Notes under the pieces: generated by a model
The model's input: the letters and a program-made list of their open reading frames with translations, nothing else
Told to the model about the DNA's origin: nothing
The model's database searches: none
Part shown: positions 35,294 through 44,552 of the stretch, one piece after another
Position numbering within the stretch: position 1 is the first letter of the stretch
Layout of the letters: each line of letters begins with the position of its first letter
Program-made: the position numbers and the translations under genes
NCBI RefSeq assembly: GCF_000332235.1
Contig: NZ_CM001775.1
Coordinates: 1,766,230-1,830,229, forward strand
Origin: Geminocystis herdmanii PCC 6308
GTDB taxonomy: Bacteria > Cyanobacteriota > Cyanobacteriia > Cyanobacteriales > Cyanobacteriaceae
DNA: 64,000 nt
Direction: 5' to 3'

Positions 35294-36088
35294 ATGGTTA
35301 ATTTTGGTTTTAATGCCGCTAGTATTCTCGGTATCGTTCTCTTTTTGGCAGGAGGCGCTTTATATGCGATGCGTTCTTGGAAACCTGAAGTATCAAAAGA
35401 TCATGACATATTTTTTGCCGCCGTTGGTTTACTTTGTGGCGGTATCTTATTTTTTCATGGTTGGCGTTTAGACCCCATTCTTCAATTTTGTCAATTATTA
35501 TTGGCAGGATCGGCAATCTTTTTTGTGATAGAATCAGTACGTTTAAGAGCCGTTACCAGTACTCAGGTGCGGGGAAGAACATCTAGTTATGTGGATAACG
35601 ATCGAGCTAATAGTCGAGTCTATCGAGCCGAATTAGACCAAATGGAAGACGATTACGAAGAAGAAGAAGTTCCCCGTCGTCGTTTACAAGGTACACCACC
35701 TCGATCGACTTCTCGTCGTAGCACTTATGAGGAAGAAGCTCCTCGTCCTCGTCGTCCTCGTCCTTCCAACTATAATCAAGAACCTCCCGTCAGTCGTAGT
35801 CGCAATAATCCTCCCTCTCGTGGTAATCGTCAATATGATGATTGGCAGGATACTCCAGATCATTGGGAAGATGAAACACCAACTCCCCGTCGTAGTTCTT
35901 CTCGCAGACCACCTTCAGATGTACCACCAACTAGAAGAACCCAAAAACGTCGTCCCAAATCTGCGGATGATATAGTCTCTAGCGTTGGTACACAGTATGT
36001 AGATTATCAACCCCTTGATGTTGATGGTGAGAATCAAGACTATGATAATTCAGACAATTCTCCTAAACCTGACAATTTTGATTACTAA
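35294..36088 (+). CDS. ycf66: Ycf66 family protein
   Basis: This 264-residue protein has the Ycf66 membrane part in its first 95 residues. Hydrophobic helices lie at about 8-28 (ASILGIVLFLAGGALYAM), 40-57 (IFFAAVGLLCGGILFFHG) and 62-82. It is followed by a long, highly charged tail rich in Arg, Pro, Ser and Tyr (residues about 100-264) that is probably disordered. Ycf66 is conserved in cyanobacteria and some plastids, but its role is unknown. The start is ATG at 35294. Confidence 0.92.
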   Translation: MVNFGFNAASILGIVLFLAGGALYAMRSWKPEVSKDHDIFFAAVGLLCGGILFFHGWRLDPILQFCQLLLAGSAIFFVIESVRLRAVTSTQVRGRTSSYVDNDRANSRVYRAELDQMEDDYEEEEVPRRRLQGTPPRSTSRRSTYEEEAPRPRRPRPSNYNQEPPVSRSRNNPPSRGNRQYDDWQDTPDHWEDETPTPRRSSSRRPPSDVPPTRRTQKRRPKSADDIVSSVGTQYVDYQPLDVDGENQDYDNSDNSPKPDNFDY

Positions 36089-36115
36089 AACCCTTTCCGT
36101 ATATATTTTTCACTC

Positions 36116-36637
36116 TTGAAGTTTCTTGTACTCTTACTTCTTACGGTTATTATTGGTGGTTGCAACTCTAACAATGTCTCTCCCCTGTCCACCTCCCTTA
36201 ACAGTCGCTATAATGACGAGCAACCCTTTCTTAGTGGGGATGGTCGTTTTTTGGCTATGGTATCGAATCGTTATGGGCGACGGGAAATTTTATTGTATGA
36301 TTTACAGCAAAATTCTTTTGTAGATATATCAGGCTTAAATTTACCTAATGCCATTACGGATAGTCCGAGTTTGAGTCGTACGGCGAGGTATATAGTTTAT
36401 ATTTCTAGTATTCAAGGCAGACCCGATATATTTTGGTTCGATCGAGCCACAAAACAAACAAAATTACTAACTCAAGGCTATCGTAGCTGGTTAAGAAATC
36501 CCCGTATCAGTCCTGATGGTCGTTATGTAGTTTTTGAAACTGCTCGTCGTGGTCAATGGGATATAGAAGTAATGGATTTAGGACCAAATATTGAACTAGA
36601 TCAACCTGATGGTGTTGTTAATACTGAGGAAAATTAA
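36116..36637 (+). CDS. TolB-like PD40 repeat lipoprotein
   Basis: This 173-residue protein starts MKFLVLLLLTVIIGGCNSN, a lipoprotein signal with lipobox IIGGC (C16). It then has three WD40-like PD40 blades: QPFLSGDGRFLAMVSNRYGRRE, SPSLSRTARYIVYISSIQG and NPRISPDGRYVVFETARRG. Such blades are shared with TolB, but the protein is much shorter and lacks the TolB N-terminal domain. The start is TTG at 36116, 28 bp after ycf66, and no ATG lies before the signal peptide. Co-transcription with ycf66 is likely. Confidence 0.83.
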   Translation: MKFLVLLLLTVIIGGCNSNNVSPLSTSLNSRYNDEQPFLSGDGRFLAMVSNRYGRREILLYDLQQNSFVDISGLNLPNAITDSPSLSRTARYIVYISSIQGRPDIFWFDRATKQTKLLTQGYRSWLRNPRISPDGRYVVFETARRGQWDIEVMDLGPNIELDQPDGVVNTEEN

Positions 36638-36667
36638 TTAAATAACATTGAGCATAACTAATAAAAG

Positions 36668-36692
36668 AAGGGTTAAAAACCCTACTACAAAC
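36668..36692. repeat. GTTTGTAGT-hairpin repeat, minus orientation
   Basis: AAGGGTTAAAAACCCT followed by ACTACAAAC is the reverse form of the GTTTGTAGT-hairpin family. It sits between the TolB-like gene and the NUDIX gene. Confidence 0.6.
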
Positions 36693-36724
36693 AAATAAAA
36701 AAATTTTAAATTGAAGTCTAATAT

Positions 36725-37273
36725 ATGTTAAATAATCAAGAATTACCCGAAATTTTAGCACCTCGTTTATTTTTTCAAGGGCGTAAATTTCAATTTGAAG
36801 TGAATAAATTAAAATTGCCCAATGGAGTGCAAGGGGAATGGGAATGTATCCGCCACCCCGGAGGTGCTTTAGCCGTACCCGTTACTAATGAGGGAGAATT
36901 AGTTTTAGTGCGTCAATATCGTTTTGCCGTTCAAACTAGATTGTTAGAATTTCCTGCGGGTACAGTAGAACAGGGAGAAAGTCCAGAAACGACAATTCAG
37001 CGAGAAATTGAAGAAGAAACGGGCTATAGTGCCAAAAAATGGCGTAATTTGGGTAAATTTCCCCTCGCCCCCGGCTATTCCGATGAATATATTTACGCTT
37101 TTCTTGCCCAAGATTTAGAAAAATTACCGAATCCCCCTAGTCAAGATGATGACGAAGATATTGAAGTAGTTTTGATGACTCCTGCTGAGTTTGAAAAATT
37201 AGCCCTCACAAGTGCAGAAATTGACGCAAAAACCATCACCAGTTATTTTTTAGCTCGTCCTTTTTTAGCTTAA
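36725..37273 (+). CDS. NUDIX hydrolase, ADP-ribose pyrophosphatase type
   Basis: This 182-residue protein contains a complete NUDIX box, GTVEQGESPETTIQREIEEETGY (G-x5-E-x7-REUxEExGU), at about residues 79-101. It is preceded by VPVTNEGELVLVRQYRFAVQTRLLEFPAG, characteristic of ADP-ribose/sugar-nucleotide pyrophosphatases. It probably cleaves ADP-ribose or a related nucleotide diphosphate. It is convergent with sipA. The start is ATG at 36725. Confidence 0.92.
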   Translation: MLNNQELPEILAPRLFFQGRKFQFEVNKLKLPNGVQGEWECIRHPGGALAVPVTNEGELVLVRQYRFAVQTRLLEFPAGTVEQGESPETTIQREIEEETGYSAKKWRNLGKFPLAPGYSDEYIYAFLAQDLEKLPNPPSQDDDEDIEVVLMTPAEFEKLALTSAEIDAKTITSYFLARPFLA

Positions 37274-37302
37274 ATGTCATGTAAAAGTATCATGAGAAAA
37301 TA

Positions 37303-37524
37303 TTAGCTAATTACTTGAAAATATTTGCTTTCTAATAAAAAAGCGCCCTGAGTAAAACGAATTGCCCAATAACCAGCCGGGCGAGGATTTAAGATAATTC
37401 CTTTTTCTCCCAAGGTAATGACACTAGAAGAGCGTAACATGGGCATAGGATCGGCTGTTTTAATATATGGTGGTAACTCTATTACTTCAACTTGATCGCC
37501 CGACTTAATATTTAATGATGCCAT
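37303..37524 (-). CDS. sipA: SipA, NblS-interacting regulatory protein (DUF3148)
   Basis: This 73-residue protein has an SH3-like beta-barrel pattern and the conserved signature LPPYIKTADPMPMLR, then GEKGIILNPRPAGYWAIRF and GAFLLESKYF. It matches SipA, which binds the histidine kinase NblS (Hik33) and affects high-light and stress responses in cyanobacteria. Neither nblS nor rpaB is nearby. The start is ATG at 37524. Confidence 0.9.
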   Translation of the reverse strand: MASLNIKSGDQVEVIELPPYIKTADPMPMLRSSSVITLGEKGIILNPRPAGYWAIRFTQGAFLLESKYFQVIS

Positions 37525-37602
37525 AATTACTAAAAACTTTGTTAAAAATCGAAAAGCCCTAATCCATTTTAGATTAAGTTTGGATAATCATTTATAAAAT
37601 AA

Positions 37603-37628
37603 GTTTGTAGTGATGGCTTTAGCCATTT
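37603..37628. repeat. GTTTGTAGT-hairpin dispersed repeat
   Basis: GTTTGTAGTGATGGCTTTAG continues with CCATTT; the ATGGCT/AGCCAT arms pair perfectly. It lies in the spacer between divergent sipA and hypB. Confidence 0.6.
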
Positions 37629-37716
37629 ATTCATAAGCATTTAAACGAACTTGATATTATTTGTAATTGGAGTTTGCTAAAAAAGTATAATTAACTTATA
37701 GATTTATAGGTAAATT

Positions 37717-38451
37717 ATGTGTACTAATTGCGGTTGTAGCGTTACCCCTCAAAATGTGACTATTCACAGTCATAATCACCATGAAAAACAACATTCTCAT
37801 CATGACGATCGAACTATTAATATTCATCGATCGATCTTAGCAAAAAATGATCATTTAGCCTATCATAATCGAGAATTATTTACTGAGAAAAAAATTTATG
37901 TTTTTAACATTTTATCTTCTCCCGGTTCAGGAAAAACAACCTTTATTGAAAAAACATTAACAGACTTAAATTCTACTTATAAAAGTGCGGTAATTGTGGG
38001 AGATTTAGCCACAGATAATGATGCTCAAAGATTAAGGAGAAGTCAAGCCGAAGTTGTGCAAATAACCACAGGAGATATATGTCATTTAGAAGCCGAAATG
38101 ATTAATAATTCTCTCAAAGAAATAAATTTAGATACTTGTCAATTATTAATTATTGAAAATGTAGGTAATTTAGTTTGTCCTTCCGCTTATGATTTAGGAG
38201 AAAATGAAAGAATTGCTATCTTATCCGTGACAGAAGGAGAAGATAAACCCCTAAAATATCCTACTCTTTTTAAGTCTGCGGATGTGGTAATTATTAATAA
38301 AATAGATATTGCTGAAGCGGTAGAATTTAATCAAGATTTAGCCTTAGAAAATATCACAAAAATTGCCCCTCAAGCTAAAATTTTCCTTTTATCTTCTCGT
38401 ACTGGTGAAGGCATGAATATTTGGTATAATTATCTTCAACAAAAATTATAA
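37717..38451 (+). CDS. hypB: hydrogenase nickel incorporation GTPase HypB
   Basis: This 244-residue metal chaperone GTPase delivers nickel to [NiFe] hydrogenase. It begins MCTNCGCS with the N-terminal cysteine site, followed by a histidine-rich stretch (HSHNHHEKQHSHHDD). The P-loop SSPGSGKTTFIEK lies near residue 67. VGDLATDNDAQRLR, ENVGNLVCPSAYDLG and VVIINKIDIAEAV are further HypB and GTPase motifs. hypF follows 62 bp downstream. No hydrogenase structural genes are in the window. Confidence 0.96.
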   Translation: MCTNCGCSVTPQNVTIHSHNHHEKQHSHHDDRTINIHRSILAKNDHLAYHNRELFTEKKIYVFNILSSPGSGKTTFIEKTLTDLNSTYKSAVIVGDLATDNDAQRLRRSQAEVVQITTGDICHLEAEMINNSLKEINLDTCQLLIIENVGNLVCPSAYDLGENERIAILSVTEGEDKPLKYPTLFKSADVVIINKIDIAEAVEFNQDLALENITKIAPQAKIFLLSSRTGEGMNIWYNYLQQKL

Positions 38452-38513
38452 TTTAGGCTTGTGTTATAAAGTTTTGCTTAGGAAAAAAGATAGGACTTAG
38501 GAGATAGTAAATT

Positions 38514-40889
38514 ATGACGAAAACTTGTTATCAAATTTTTATTACTGGTATTGTGCAAGGTGTGGGATTTCGTCCTTTTATTTATAAATTAGCCCAAGAA
38601 TTAAACTTAAAAGGATGGGTAAATAATTCTGTGGATGGTGTCTCGATCGAGCTAGAATTAACTAAAGAAGAATTAGAGATATTTATTAATAAAATCAAGT
38701 TAGAAAAACCGCCTCATTGTCAAATTGATAGTATCAACATTAATCAATCTAGTCTTAAGAATTATCAAGAGTTTATTATTAAAAATTCAGACTCTATTAA
38801 TAATAATAATAAAAGTGCTTTAATTTTACCAGACTTAAATGTTTGTAATGATTGTTTAAAGGAAATTTTCGATCGAAAAAATCGCCGTTATCGCTATCCT
38901 TTTACTAATTGTACCAATTGCGGTTCTCGTTATTCTATCATAAAAAATTTACCCTACGATCGAGCTTTTACTACCATGAATAAATTTATCATGTGTGTAG
39001 AATGTGAAAAAGAATATCATAACCCAGAAAATAGACGTTTTCATGCCCAACCAAATGCTTGTGAAAAATGTGGCGCTCACTTAGAATTATGGGATAAAAA
39101 AGGACATTGTTTGAGTAAATTTGATACCGCATTAACAGAAAGTTGTGAGTTAATTCGACAAGGAAAAATTTTAGCGGTAAAAGGATTAGGGGGTTTTCAG
39201 TTAATCGCTGATGCGAGAAATCCAGAAGCTATTAATACCTTAAGAAAAAGAAAATATCGCCCTCATAAACCTTTTGCTTTAATGTGTCCAAATTTATCGA
39301 TGGTTAAGAAAAATTGTTTAGTTTCCTCCGCAGAAGAAAAACTTTTATTATCTTCCGCTTCCCCAATTGTTTTATTAAAAAAAATTGATAACTTTAAGAT
39401 AAATCAAGGGCAAAATAAAGATAATTTTATCTGTGAAGAAGTCGCCCCAAATAACCCTTACTTGGGGATAATGTTACCCTATACTCCCTTACATCATTTA
39501 TTATTACATGAGTTAAATTTTTCGATCGTTGCCACCAGTGGAAATCAAAAAAGTGAGCCTATTTGTATTGATGAATTGGAAGCCTTAGAAAGATTAAATT
39601 CCTTAGCTGATTATTTTTTAGTGCATAATCGCCCTATTTTTAGAGCTGTAGATGACTCCATTGTCAGGGTAATTAATAACGAAATAATGATTTTAAGAAG
39701 GGCAAGAGGTTACGCCCCTTTACCCCTAAAATTAACTCCAAACTTATCTGATAAATATTATCAATCTCAAGAGAAATTACCACAAATTTTAGCATTAGGT
39801 GGACATCTTAAAAATACCATCTCGATCGAGCTTAATCAAAAAATTTTTATAAGTCAACATCTAGGAGATTTAGATAATCCTGAAACAATTAAAGCCTATC
39901 AAGAAACTATCAATAATTTTAGTAAAATCTATGATTTTGAACCAGATATAATTGTTTGTGATGCTCACCCTAACTATTTTTCTAGTCAATATGCAGAAGA
40001 ATTAAGTCATAAAAAAAAGCCGAATATTCCTATTATTAAAGTACAACATCATTTAGCCCATATTTTTACTACTATTGCCGAACATAATTTAAAATTACCC
40101 CTATTAGGTATAGCATGGGATGGTACGGGTTACGGTTTAGATGGTACTATTTGGGGTGGAGAATTTTTTTATATTACTGAAACAGAAATCAAAAGAATTG
40201 CTAGTTTTTTACCCTTTCCTTTAATCGGTGGTAATCAAGCAATTTTACAACCCCAACGCATCGCTTTAGGCTTATTAAATACTGTTTATAATCAGTTAGA
40301 AAATATACCGCAAAATTTACCAATTTTTAATCATTTTTCCTCTCAAGAATTAATCTTATTTCAAAAAATGATAGACAAAAAAATTAATACTCCTTTAACT
40401 AGCAGTGTCGGGCGTTTATTTGATGGTATTGCTTTTTTATTAAATATAATAAATGATGTCACTTTTGAAGGGCAACCTGCTATGGCATTAGAATTTTTAG
40501 TTAAGGATATAACACCTGATAAACTTTATAATTTTTCATGGCAATATGATTCTAATAACTGTAATTATATTAATATAAGTTCGATCGTGCTAGAAATTAT
40601 TAAAGATTATTTAGACAACAAAAATTTAAGTTTAATCGCTACTAAATTTCATCTTACTTTAGTAGAAATTATTAATAAAATTGCTCAAGAAATTGATACA
40701 GAAACAATAGTTTTAAGCGGTGGTTGTTTCCAAAATAAATATTTATTAGAAAATGCCATTAAAAGTTTAATTAACCATAATTTTAAGCCCTATTGGTCAC
40801 AAAAAATTCCCATTAATGACGGTGGTTTATCCGTGGGGCAAATTCAATGTGCTAAAACGATAATAGGCGGCACAAGCCCCTTCCGATGA
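38514..40889 (+). CDS. hypF: carbamoyltransferase HypF
   Basis: This 791-residue enzyme makes the cyanide ligand precursor of the [NiFe] centre from carbamoyl phosphate. Domains in order: acylphosphatase (residues 1-90, [16 protein letters not shown]), two zinc fingers (about 110-180, CNDCLKEIF...CTNCGSRY and CVECEKEYH...CEKCG), YrdC-like (about 200-390), and a Kae1-like carbamoyltransferase domain (about 415-785, [16 protein letters not shown] and [10 protein letters not shown]). The natural end is near QIQCAKTI; the last residues GGTSPFR come from sequence antisense to hypD. The two stop-ends overlap by 63 bp. Confidence 0.95.
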   Translation: MTKTCYQIFITGIVQGVGFRPFIYKLAQELNLKGWVNNSVDGVSIELELTKEELEIFINKIKLEKPPHCQIDSININQSSLKNYQEFIIKNSDSINNNNKSALILPDLNVCNDCLKEIFDRKNRRYRYPFTNCTNCGSRYSIIKNLPYDRAFTTMNKFIMCVECEKEYHNPENRRFHAQPNACEKCGAHLELWDKKGHCLSKFDTALTESCELIRQGKILAVKGLGGFQLIADARNPEAINTLRKRKYRPHKPFALMCPNLSMVKKNCLVSSAEEKLLLSSASPIVLLKKIDNFKINQGQNKDNFICEEVAPNNPYLGIMLPYTPLHHLLLHELNFSIVATSGNQKSEPICIDELEALERLNSLADYFLVHNRPIFRAVDDSIVRVINNEIMILRRARGYAPLPLKLTPNLSDKYYQSQEKLPQILALGGHLKNTISIELNQKIFISQHLGDLDNPETIKAYQETINNFSKIYDFEPDIIVCDAHPNYFSSQYAEELSHKKKPNIPIIKVQHHLAHIFTTIAEHNLKLPLLGIAWDGTGYGLDGTIWGGEFFYITETEIKRIASFLPFPLIGGNQAILQPQRIALGLLNTVYNQLENIPQNLPIFNHFSSQELILFQKMIDKKINTPLTSSVGRLFDGIAFLLNIINDVTFEGQPAMALEFLVKDITPDKLYNFSWQYDSNNCNYINISSIVLEIIKDYLDNKNLSLIATKFHLTLVEIINKIAQEIDTETIVLSGGCFQNKYLLENAIKSLINHNFKPYWSQKIPINDGGLSVGQIQCAKTIIGGTSPFR

Positions 40890-41933
40890 TACCATCGGCG
40901 CTCCTAATGGTTCTTCTGGGGTGCATTTTGTGCCGAAGGAAGGGCATTCATGAGGTTTTTTAATACCTTGTAAAATTTGACCACTAATACAGTTTTGGCT
41001 TTCTAAATTATCATTATTTTTTATGGTTAAATTAAATTTTTGTTCGGCATCAAACTGCTGATATTTTTCTTTAATTTTTAAGCCACTTTTAGGGATATTA
41101 GCAATACCTCTCCAAAAATAATCTACAGTTTCAAATACTTCTTGGAGAAAAATTTGAGCGTGTTTATTTCCTTCTTGATTAACTAAACGACTATATTGAT
41201 TTTCTACCTTGAACTCTCCCTTTTCTAGCTGTTGAATTGTCATCAAAATTCCTTGTAAAATGTCCACTGGTTCAAATCCTGTTACGATAATTGGTACTTG
41301 ATATTGAGCAGAAATAGCCTCATATTGCTGATAACCCATTACGGTACAAACATGACCTGCCGCTAAAAATCCTTGTACTTGACACTGATTTGATGATAAA
41401 ATTGCTTCCATTGCAGGAGGTACTAATACATGGGAAACTAACACAGAAAAATTACTGATATTTTGCTGATATGCTTGATAAATTGTCATAGCAGTACTGG
41501 GGGCTGTGGTTTCAAAACCTACGGCAAAAAAAACCACCTCTTTATCAGGATTTTGGTGAGCAATTTTTAGACAATCTAAGGGTGAATAAATAATGCGAAT
41601 ATCTGCCCCTAATGCTTTAATAATTAATAAATCTTTTTCGCTTCCCGGTACTCTTAACATATCCCCAAAAGAGCATAATATTGTATTAGGTAAAGAGGCG
41701 ATTTCTATGGCTCGATCGAGCAAATTAATATTAGTTACACACACAGGACAACCGGGTCCATGAATTAAAGTTATTTCTGAGGGTAATAGTTCATGAATAC
41801 CATACTTGACGATCGTATGGGTTTGCCCTCCGCAGATTTCCATGATTTGCCATGGTTGAGTAATGATAGACTCGATCGAATGACAATATTTTTTAACTAA
41901 ATTTATATCTCTATATTCATCAACAAATTTCAT
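40827..41933 (-). CDS. hypD: hydrogenase maturation protein HypD
   Basis: This 368-residue iron-sulfur protein assembles the Fe(CN)2CO unit with HypC. Conserved motifs include [14 protein letters not shown] near residue 34, [10 protein letters not shown] near 60, [11 protein letters not shown] near 147 and the C-terminal [20 protein letters not shown] with 4Fe-4S cysteines. ATG at 41931-41933 (MKFVDEYRD) was chosen; the open frame continues to 42023 only through repeat-like sequence encoding TGILPVW, not part of the family. HypC, HypA and HypE genes are not in the window. It is convergent with hypF. Confidence 0.95.
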   Translation of the reverse strand: MKFVDEYRDINLVKKYCHSIESIITQPWQIMEICGGQTHTIVKYGIHELLPSEITLIHGPGCPVCVTNINLLDRAIEIASLPNTILCSFGDMLRVPGSEKDLLIIKALGADIRIIYSPLDCLKIAHQNPDKEVVFFAVGFETTAPSTAMTIYQAYQQNISNFSVLVSHVLVPPAMEAILSSNQCQVQGFLAAGHVCTVMGYQQYEAISAQYQVPIIVTGFEPVDILQGILMTIQQLEKGEFKVENQYSRLVNQEGNKHAQIFLQEVFETVDYFWRGIANIPKSGLKIKEKYQQFDAEQKFNLTIKNNDNLESQNCISGQILQGIKKPHECPSFGTKCTPEEPLGAPMVSSEGACAAYYRFSTLNLPHG

Positions 41934-42040
41934 AATTTTAAAAAGTATTACTGGATTATCGCTATTTGATTTCTCACAATCTAGCCATACAGGCAAAATG
42001 CCCGTATTACGGTGAAAAATCACTATTTTTCTTGAAAATT

Positions 42041-43294
42041 TTATGATTTACTGAGGTTTAGAGAATATTTTAAATATTGTAAAATTCCCATAGCGATAAA
42101 TACACTAAACCCTAAGATTAACCAGAAATTATGTGCATAAATTATACCTTGATCGTGAAACGGCGCTGCGCGATCGTGAAACGGCGCTGCTCGATCGAGT
42201 ACCCAACCCCCCAAAGGAGGACCAATTAAATAACCTATCGCCCAACATTGAGAGTTAATGGCAAAGTAAATTCCTCGTAAGGAAACTGGAGCTAAATCTA
42301 CTATTAAAGCAGAAGCTGGAGGATTATAGCTTATCAAAGCGATGGAAGCGATTAAAACCCCAAAAAGAGCATAATAAAAGGCAAATTGAGCCATATTACC
42401 AGTAATCCAAATTAAACTAAAACTAATACCCCACATCATCAAAGAAAAAGTCAACCCTTGAATACGATCGAGATGATTTAAAATCTTCAACATGGGTAAT
42501 TGAAACAGCGCCGCAAAAATGATGTGTAAACTAAATAAACTGCTGATATTTTCGATGGAAAATTGATTATTAAGGGTAAAGTTAGTCAAATAAAGAGGTA
42601 GAGTCGTTTGAATTTGAGAGATATAAGTAGTAAACATAATATTTACCACGCAAAAAATCCATAAACTTTTATCTTGTAAAGCCTTATCCCAACCTTGCCA
42701 CTTTCCTTGAGATTCAGGAAAATTTTGTGCAGTTTCTTGAATAGTAAAAGAAATGACTATATAAAAAACGACAAAAGAAAAACCATCAATAATAAACAAA
42801 AGACGATAATTATTCGTCACACTAATAAGCCAACCACCGATAACAATACCCAATCCCAAGCCTAAGTTATCCGCCAGACGACTGATGGCAAAAGCGGAAT
42901 TTCTTTGATTTGGAGTGGTTAAATCCGCCACTAAGGCTTCCGCAGGAGGCCAATAAAAGCCAATACCCAAGCCCATTAACAGGTTTCCCCATAACAAAAA
43001 ACTGTAACTATGTGCTGAAGCTAAAAATATATCGGCGATCGCACTTATTACCGCAGAGAGTAAAAGAATTTTTTTTCTACCCCATGCCGGAGAATCGCTC
43101 CAACTTCCTCCTAAAAAGCGTCCCAAAATTCCTGATACCGATGCACTACCCAGTGCAATCCCTACCATAGTCGGGGAAAACCCTAACTGATTAACAAAGA
43201 AAATAGGAGCATAAAATAAGGTAAAACCAGTACCAAATTGTAATAATAACCTTCCTCCTGCTAATATCCAGACTTGAGAATTAAGATTATTCAT
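42041..43294 (-). CDS. MFS transporter
   Basis: This 417-residue protein has about twelve transmembrane helices and MFS features. It opens [23 protein letters not shown], has the loop 2-3 motif [19 protein letters not shown] near residue 62 and a central cytoplasmic loop near 190-210. The substrate is unknown; the sequence resembles drug-efflux-type permeases. Near the C-terminus two copies of a 21-bp repeat unit add HDRAAPF-type residues (about 368-382) in a loop between helices. It lies 17 bp beyond the end of the extended hypD frame. The start is ATG at 43294. Confidence 0.88.
   Translation of the reverse strand: MNNLNSQVWILAGGRLLLQFGTGFTLFYAPIFFVNQLGFSPTMVGIALGSASVSGILGRFLGGSWSDSPAWGRKKILLLSAVISAIADIFLASAHSYSFLLWGNLLMGLGIGFYWPPAEALVADLTTPNQRNSAFAISRLADNLGLGLGIVIGGWLISVTNNYRLLFIIDGFSFVVFYIVISFTIQETAQNFPESQGKWQGWDKALQDKSLWIFCVVNIMFTTYISQIQTTLPLYLTNFTLNNQFSIENISSLFSLHIIFAALFQLPMLKILNHLDRIQGLTFSLMMWGISFSLIWITGNMAQFAFYYALFGVLIASIALISYNPPASALIVDLAPVSLRGIYFAINSQCWAIGYLIGPPLGGWVLDRAAPFHDRAAPFHDQGIIYAHNFWLILGFSVFIAMGILQYLKYSLNLSKS
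42151..42192. repeat. two 21-bp repeat units inside the MFS gene
   Basis: Two tandem units, each starting GATCGTGAAACGGCGCTG, are followed by GATCGAG. On the coding (minus) strand they give [15 protein letters not shown]. Being multiples of three they keep the frame. The same unit occurs at 62335-62355. Confidence 0.85.
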
Positions 43295-43403
43295 GAAAAT
43301 TACAGTGTTATTTTTCTGCTTTTTTATAAGTAGTTATGATAAGCTCGATCGAACTCAGGTTTAATAAGATAAAATTAATTAGTTAATAATTTCCGACAAA
43401 AAT

Positions 43404-43523
43404 ATGACTAAACTTTTACAAAAAGTATTTAACAAAATTGAACAGTTAAATCCCGAATTACAAGATGCGATCGCTTCTCGTTTATTAACGGAATTGGAAA
43501 GTAAAATGATTCCTTTTACTTAA
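43404..43523 (+). CDS. short antitoxin-like protein (possibly truncated)
   Basis: This 39-residue frame, MTKLLQKVFNKIEQLNPELQ followed by DAIASRLLTELESKMIPFT, resembles the N-terminal part of small cyanobacterial antitoxins, with a short amphipathic helix. It is followed 15 bp later by a RelE/ParE-like fragment. The usual antitoxin of this type is about 70 residues, so it may be cut short. The assignment is by position and pattern. Confidence 0.45.
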   Translation: MTKLLQKVFNKIEQLNPELQDAIASRLLTELESKMIPFT

Positions 43524-43538
43524 CTAAATATAAAAAAA

Positions 43539-43667
43539 ATGAAAGGAGAATGGGAAAATTTTTATCGCCTTAGAATAGGTAAAATTAGAGTTATTTTTAC
43601 CGTAAATTTTGATAATTATGAACTAGAAATATATGCTATTAGTTTTCGAGGAGATATTTATAAATAG
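43539..43667 (+). pseudogene. RelE/ParE toxin C-terminal fragment
   Basis: This 42-residue frame contains GEWENFYRLRIGKIRVIFTV and ends EIYAISFRGDIYK, the conserved C-terminal half of RelE/ParE-type toxins (YRLRvGdyRviy and hRgdvY). The N-terminal half of about 45 residues is missing, so the toxin is probably inactive. With the preceding short frame it marks a decayed toxin-antitoxin pair in the 385-bp spacer 43295-43679. Confidence 0.65.
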
Positions 43668-43679
43668 TCGTCGATGGCA

Positions 43680-44366
43680 TTAGACGATCGAACCCTTCAA
43701 ATAATGATAAGCTCGATCGAGTGTACCTTTACCCCTTAAATAACCCGTATTAGCTCCCGGACAGATATAATTAAGAGTATCCTCAGAAAATCGATCGAGC
43801 AATAAATTCACACTGCGCAACTGTCGGCGCCAATGAAAAGTTTTTTTCAATTTTAAGGCAGTAATACCCTCTTTTATCGGTAATAAATGCCTTCCACTAA
43901 ACAAAACTCCCCCATAATTACCATAATATAAACAAGAAGAAGCTGGGGAATATCCACAAGTCCAAATCAACTCACAATCATCATAGATATTATAACTATC
44001 CCCAAAAGTAATCGGGCTTAAATTAGGCAACAAATAACCCTCTTGCTCTTGAATAATTAAATCACAATTTAAGTCGTTTTTAATAGATTTAATGGATTTA
44101 CTAATACCATCTCGCTGAGTCAAAAATAAATATTTCACCCCCCCATTATTTAAGCAAAAATCTCTATTTCCCATGTGCCATGATGGACAATCAATTAAAA
44201 TATTACCTTCAGGGTGAATAAGTAGATAAGAAGTACCTCCCAAAGTATCTCGATTCGGTGGAAAAGCGAAAATATTGTCTAAAATGAGTTTAGGAGATTT
44301 ATAATTATTTCCTTGAATCGTAGTTTCAGTATTTTTTTCTGTAAAATTAGTATTAGAGTTCATCAT
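43680..44366 (-). CDS. metallo-beta-lactamase-fold protein without metal motif
   Basis: This 228-residue protein has the early strands of the fold (NRDTLGGTSYLLIHPEGNILIDCPSW) and later GGVLFSGRHLLPI. The histidine-rich metal motif HxHxDH is replaced by FLTQRDGISKS near residue 82, so binuclear zinc binding is unlikely. Proteins of this kind in cyanobacteria are annotated as MBL-fold hydrolases, but catalysis is doubtful here. The first 25 residues look like a variable tail. It begins next to a seven-base repeat region. Two ATG codons lie at 44366 and 44363. Confidence 0.75.
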   Translation of the reverse strand: MMNSNTNFTEKNTETTIQGNNYKSPKLILDNIFAFPPNRDTLGGTSYLLIHPEGNILIDCPSWHMGNRDFCLNNGGVKYLFLTQRDGISKSIKSIKNDLNCDLIIQEQEGYLLPNLSPITFGDSYNIYDDCELIWTCGYSPASSCLYYGNYGGVLFSGRHLLPIKEGITALKLKKTFHWRRQLRSVNLLLDRFSEDTLNYICPGANTGYLRGKGTLDRAYHYLKGSIV

Positions 44367-44371
44367 AAAGA

Positions 44372-44458
44372 ATTGAGAATGGAGAATTGAGAATGGAGAA
44401 TTGAGAATGGAGAATTGAAAATGGAGAATTGAGAATGAAGAATTGAAAATTGAAAATT
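44372..44458. repeat. GAGAATGGAGAATT-type heptamer repeat
   Basis: Alternating seven-base units GAGAATG and GAGAATT/GAAAATT run for about 87 bases between the MBL-fold gene and the M50 protease gene. They are followed by a C-rich stretch of CCCTAATT type. Confidence 0.85.
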
Positions 44459-44552
44459 AACACCCTAATTCCTTCTTACTCATTACTCATCACTTATCTT
44501 TTAAGTTCGATCGAAATTAGATACCAGACAGCTATATTATTATAAATTAAAC

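Noticed and set aside
41934-42023. 30-residue N-terminal extension of HypD
   Set aside because: The extension encodes TGILPVW from a dispersed repeat; HypD starts MKFVDEYRD at ATG 41933.
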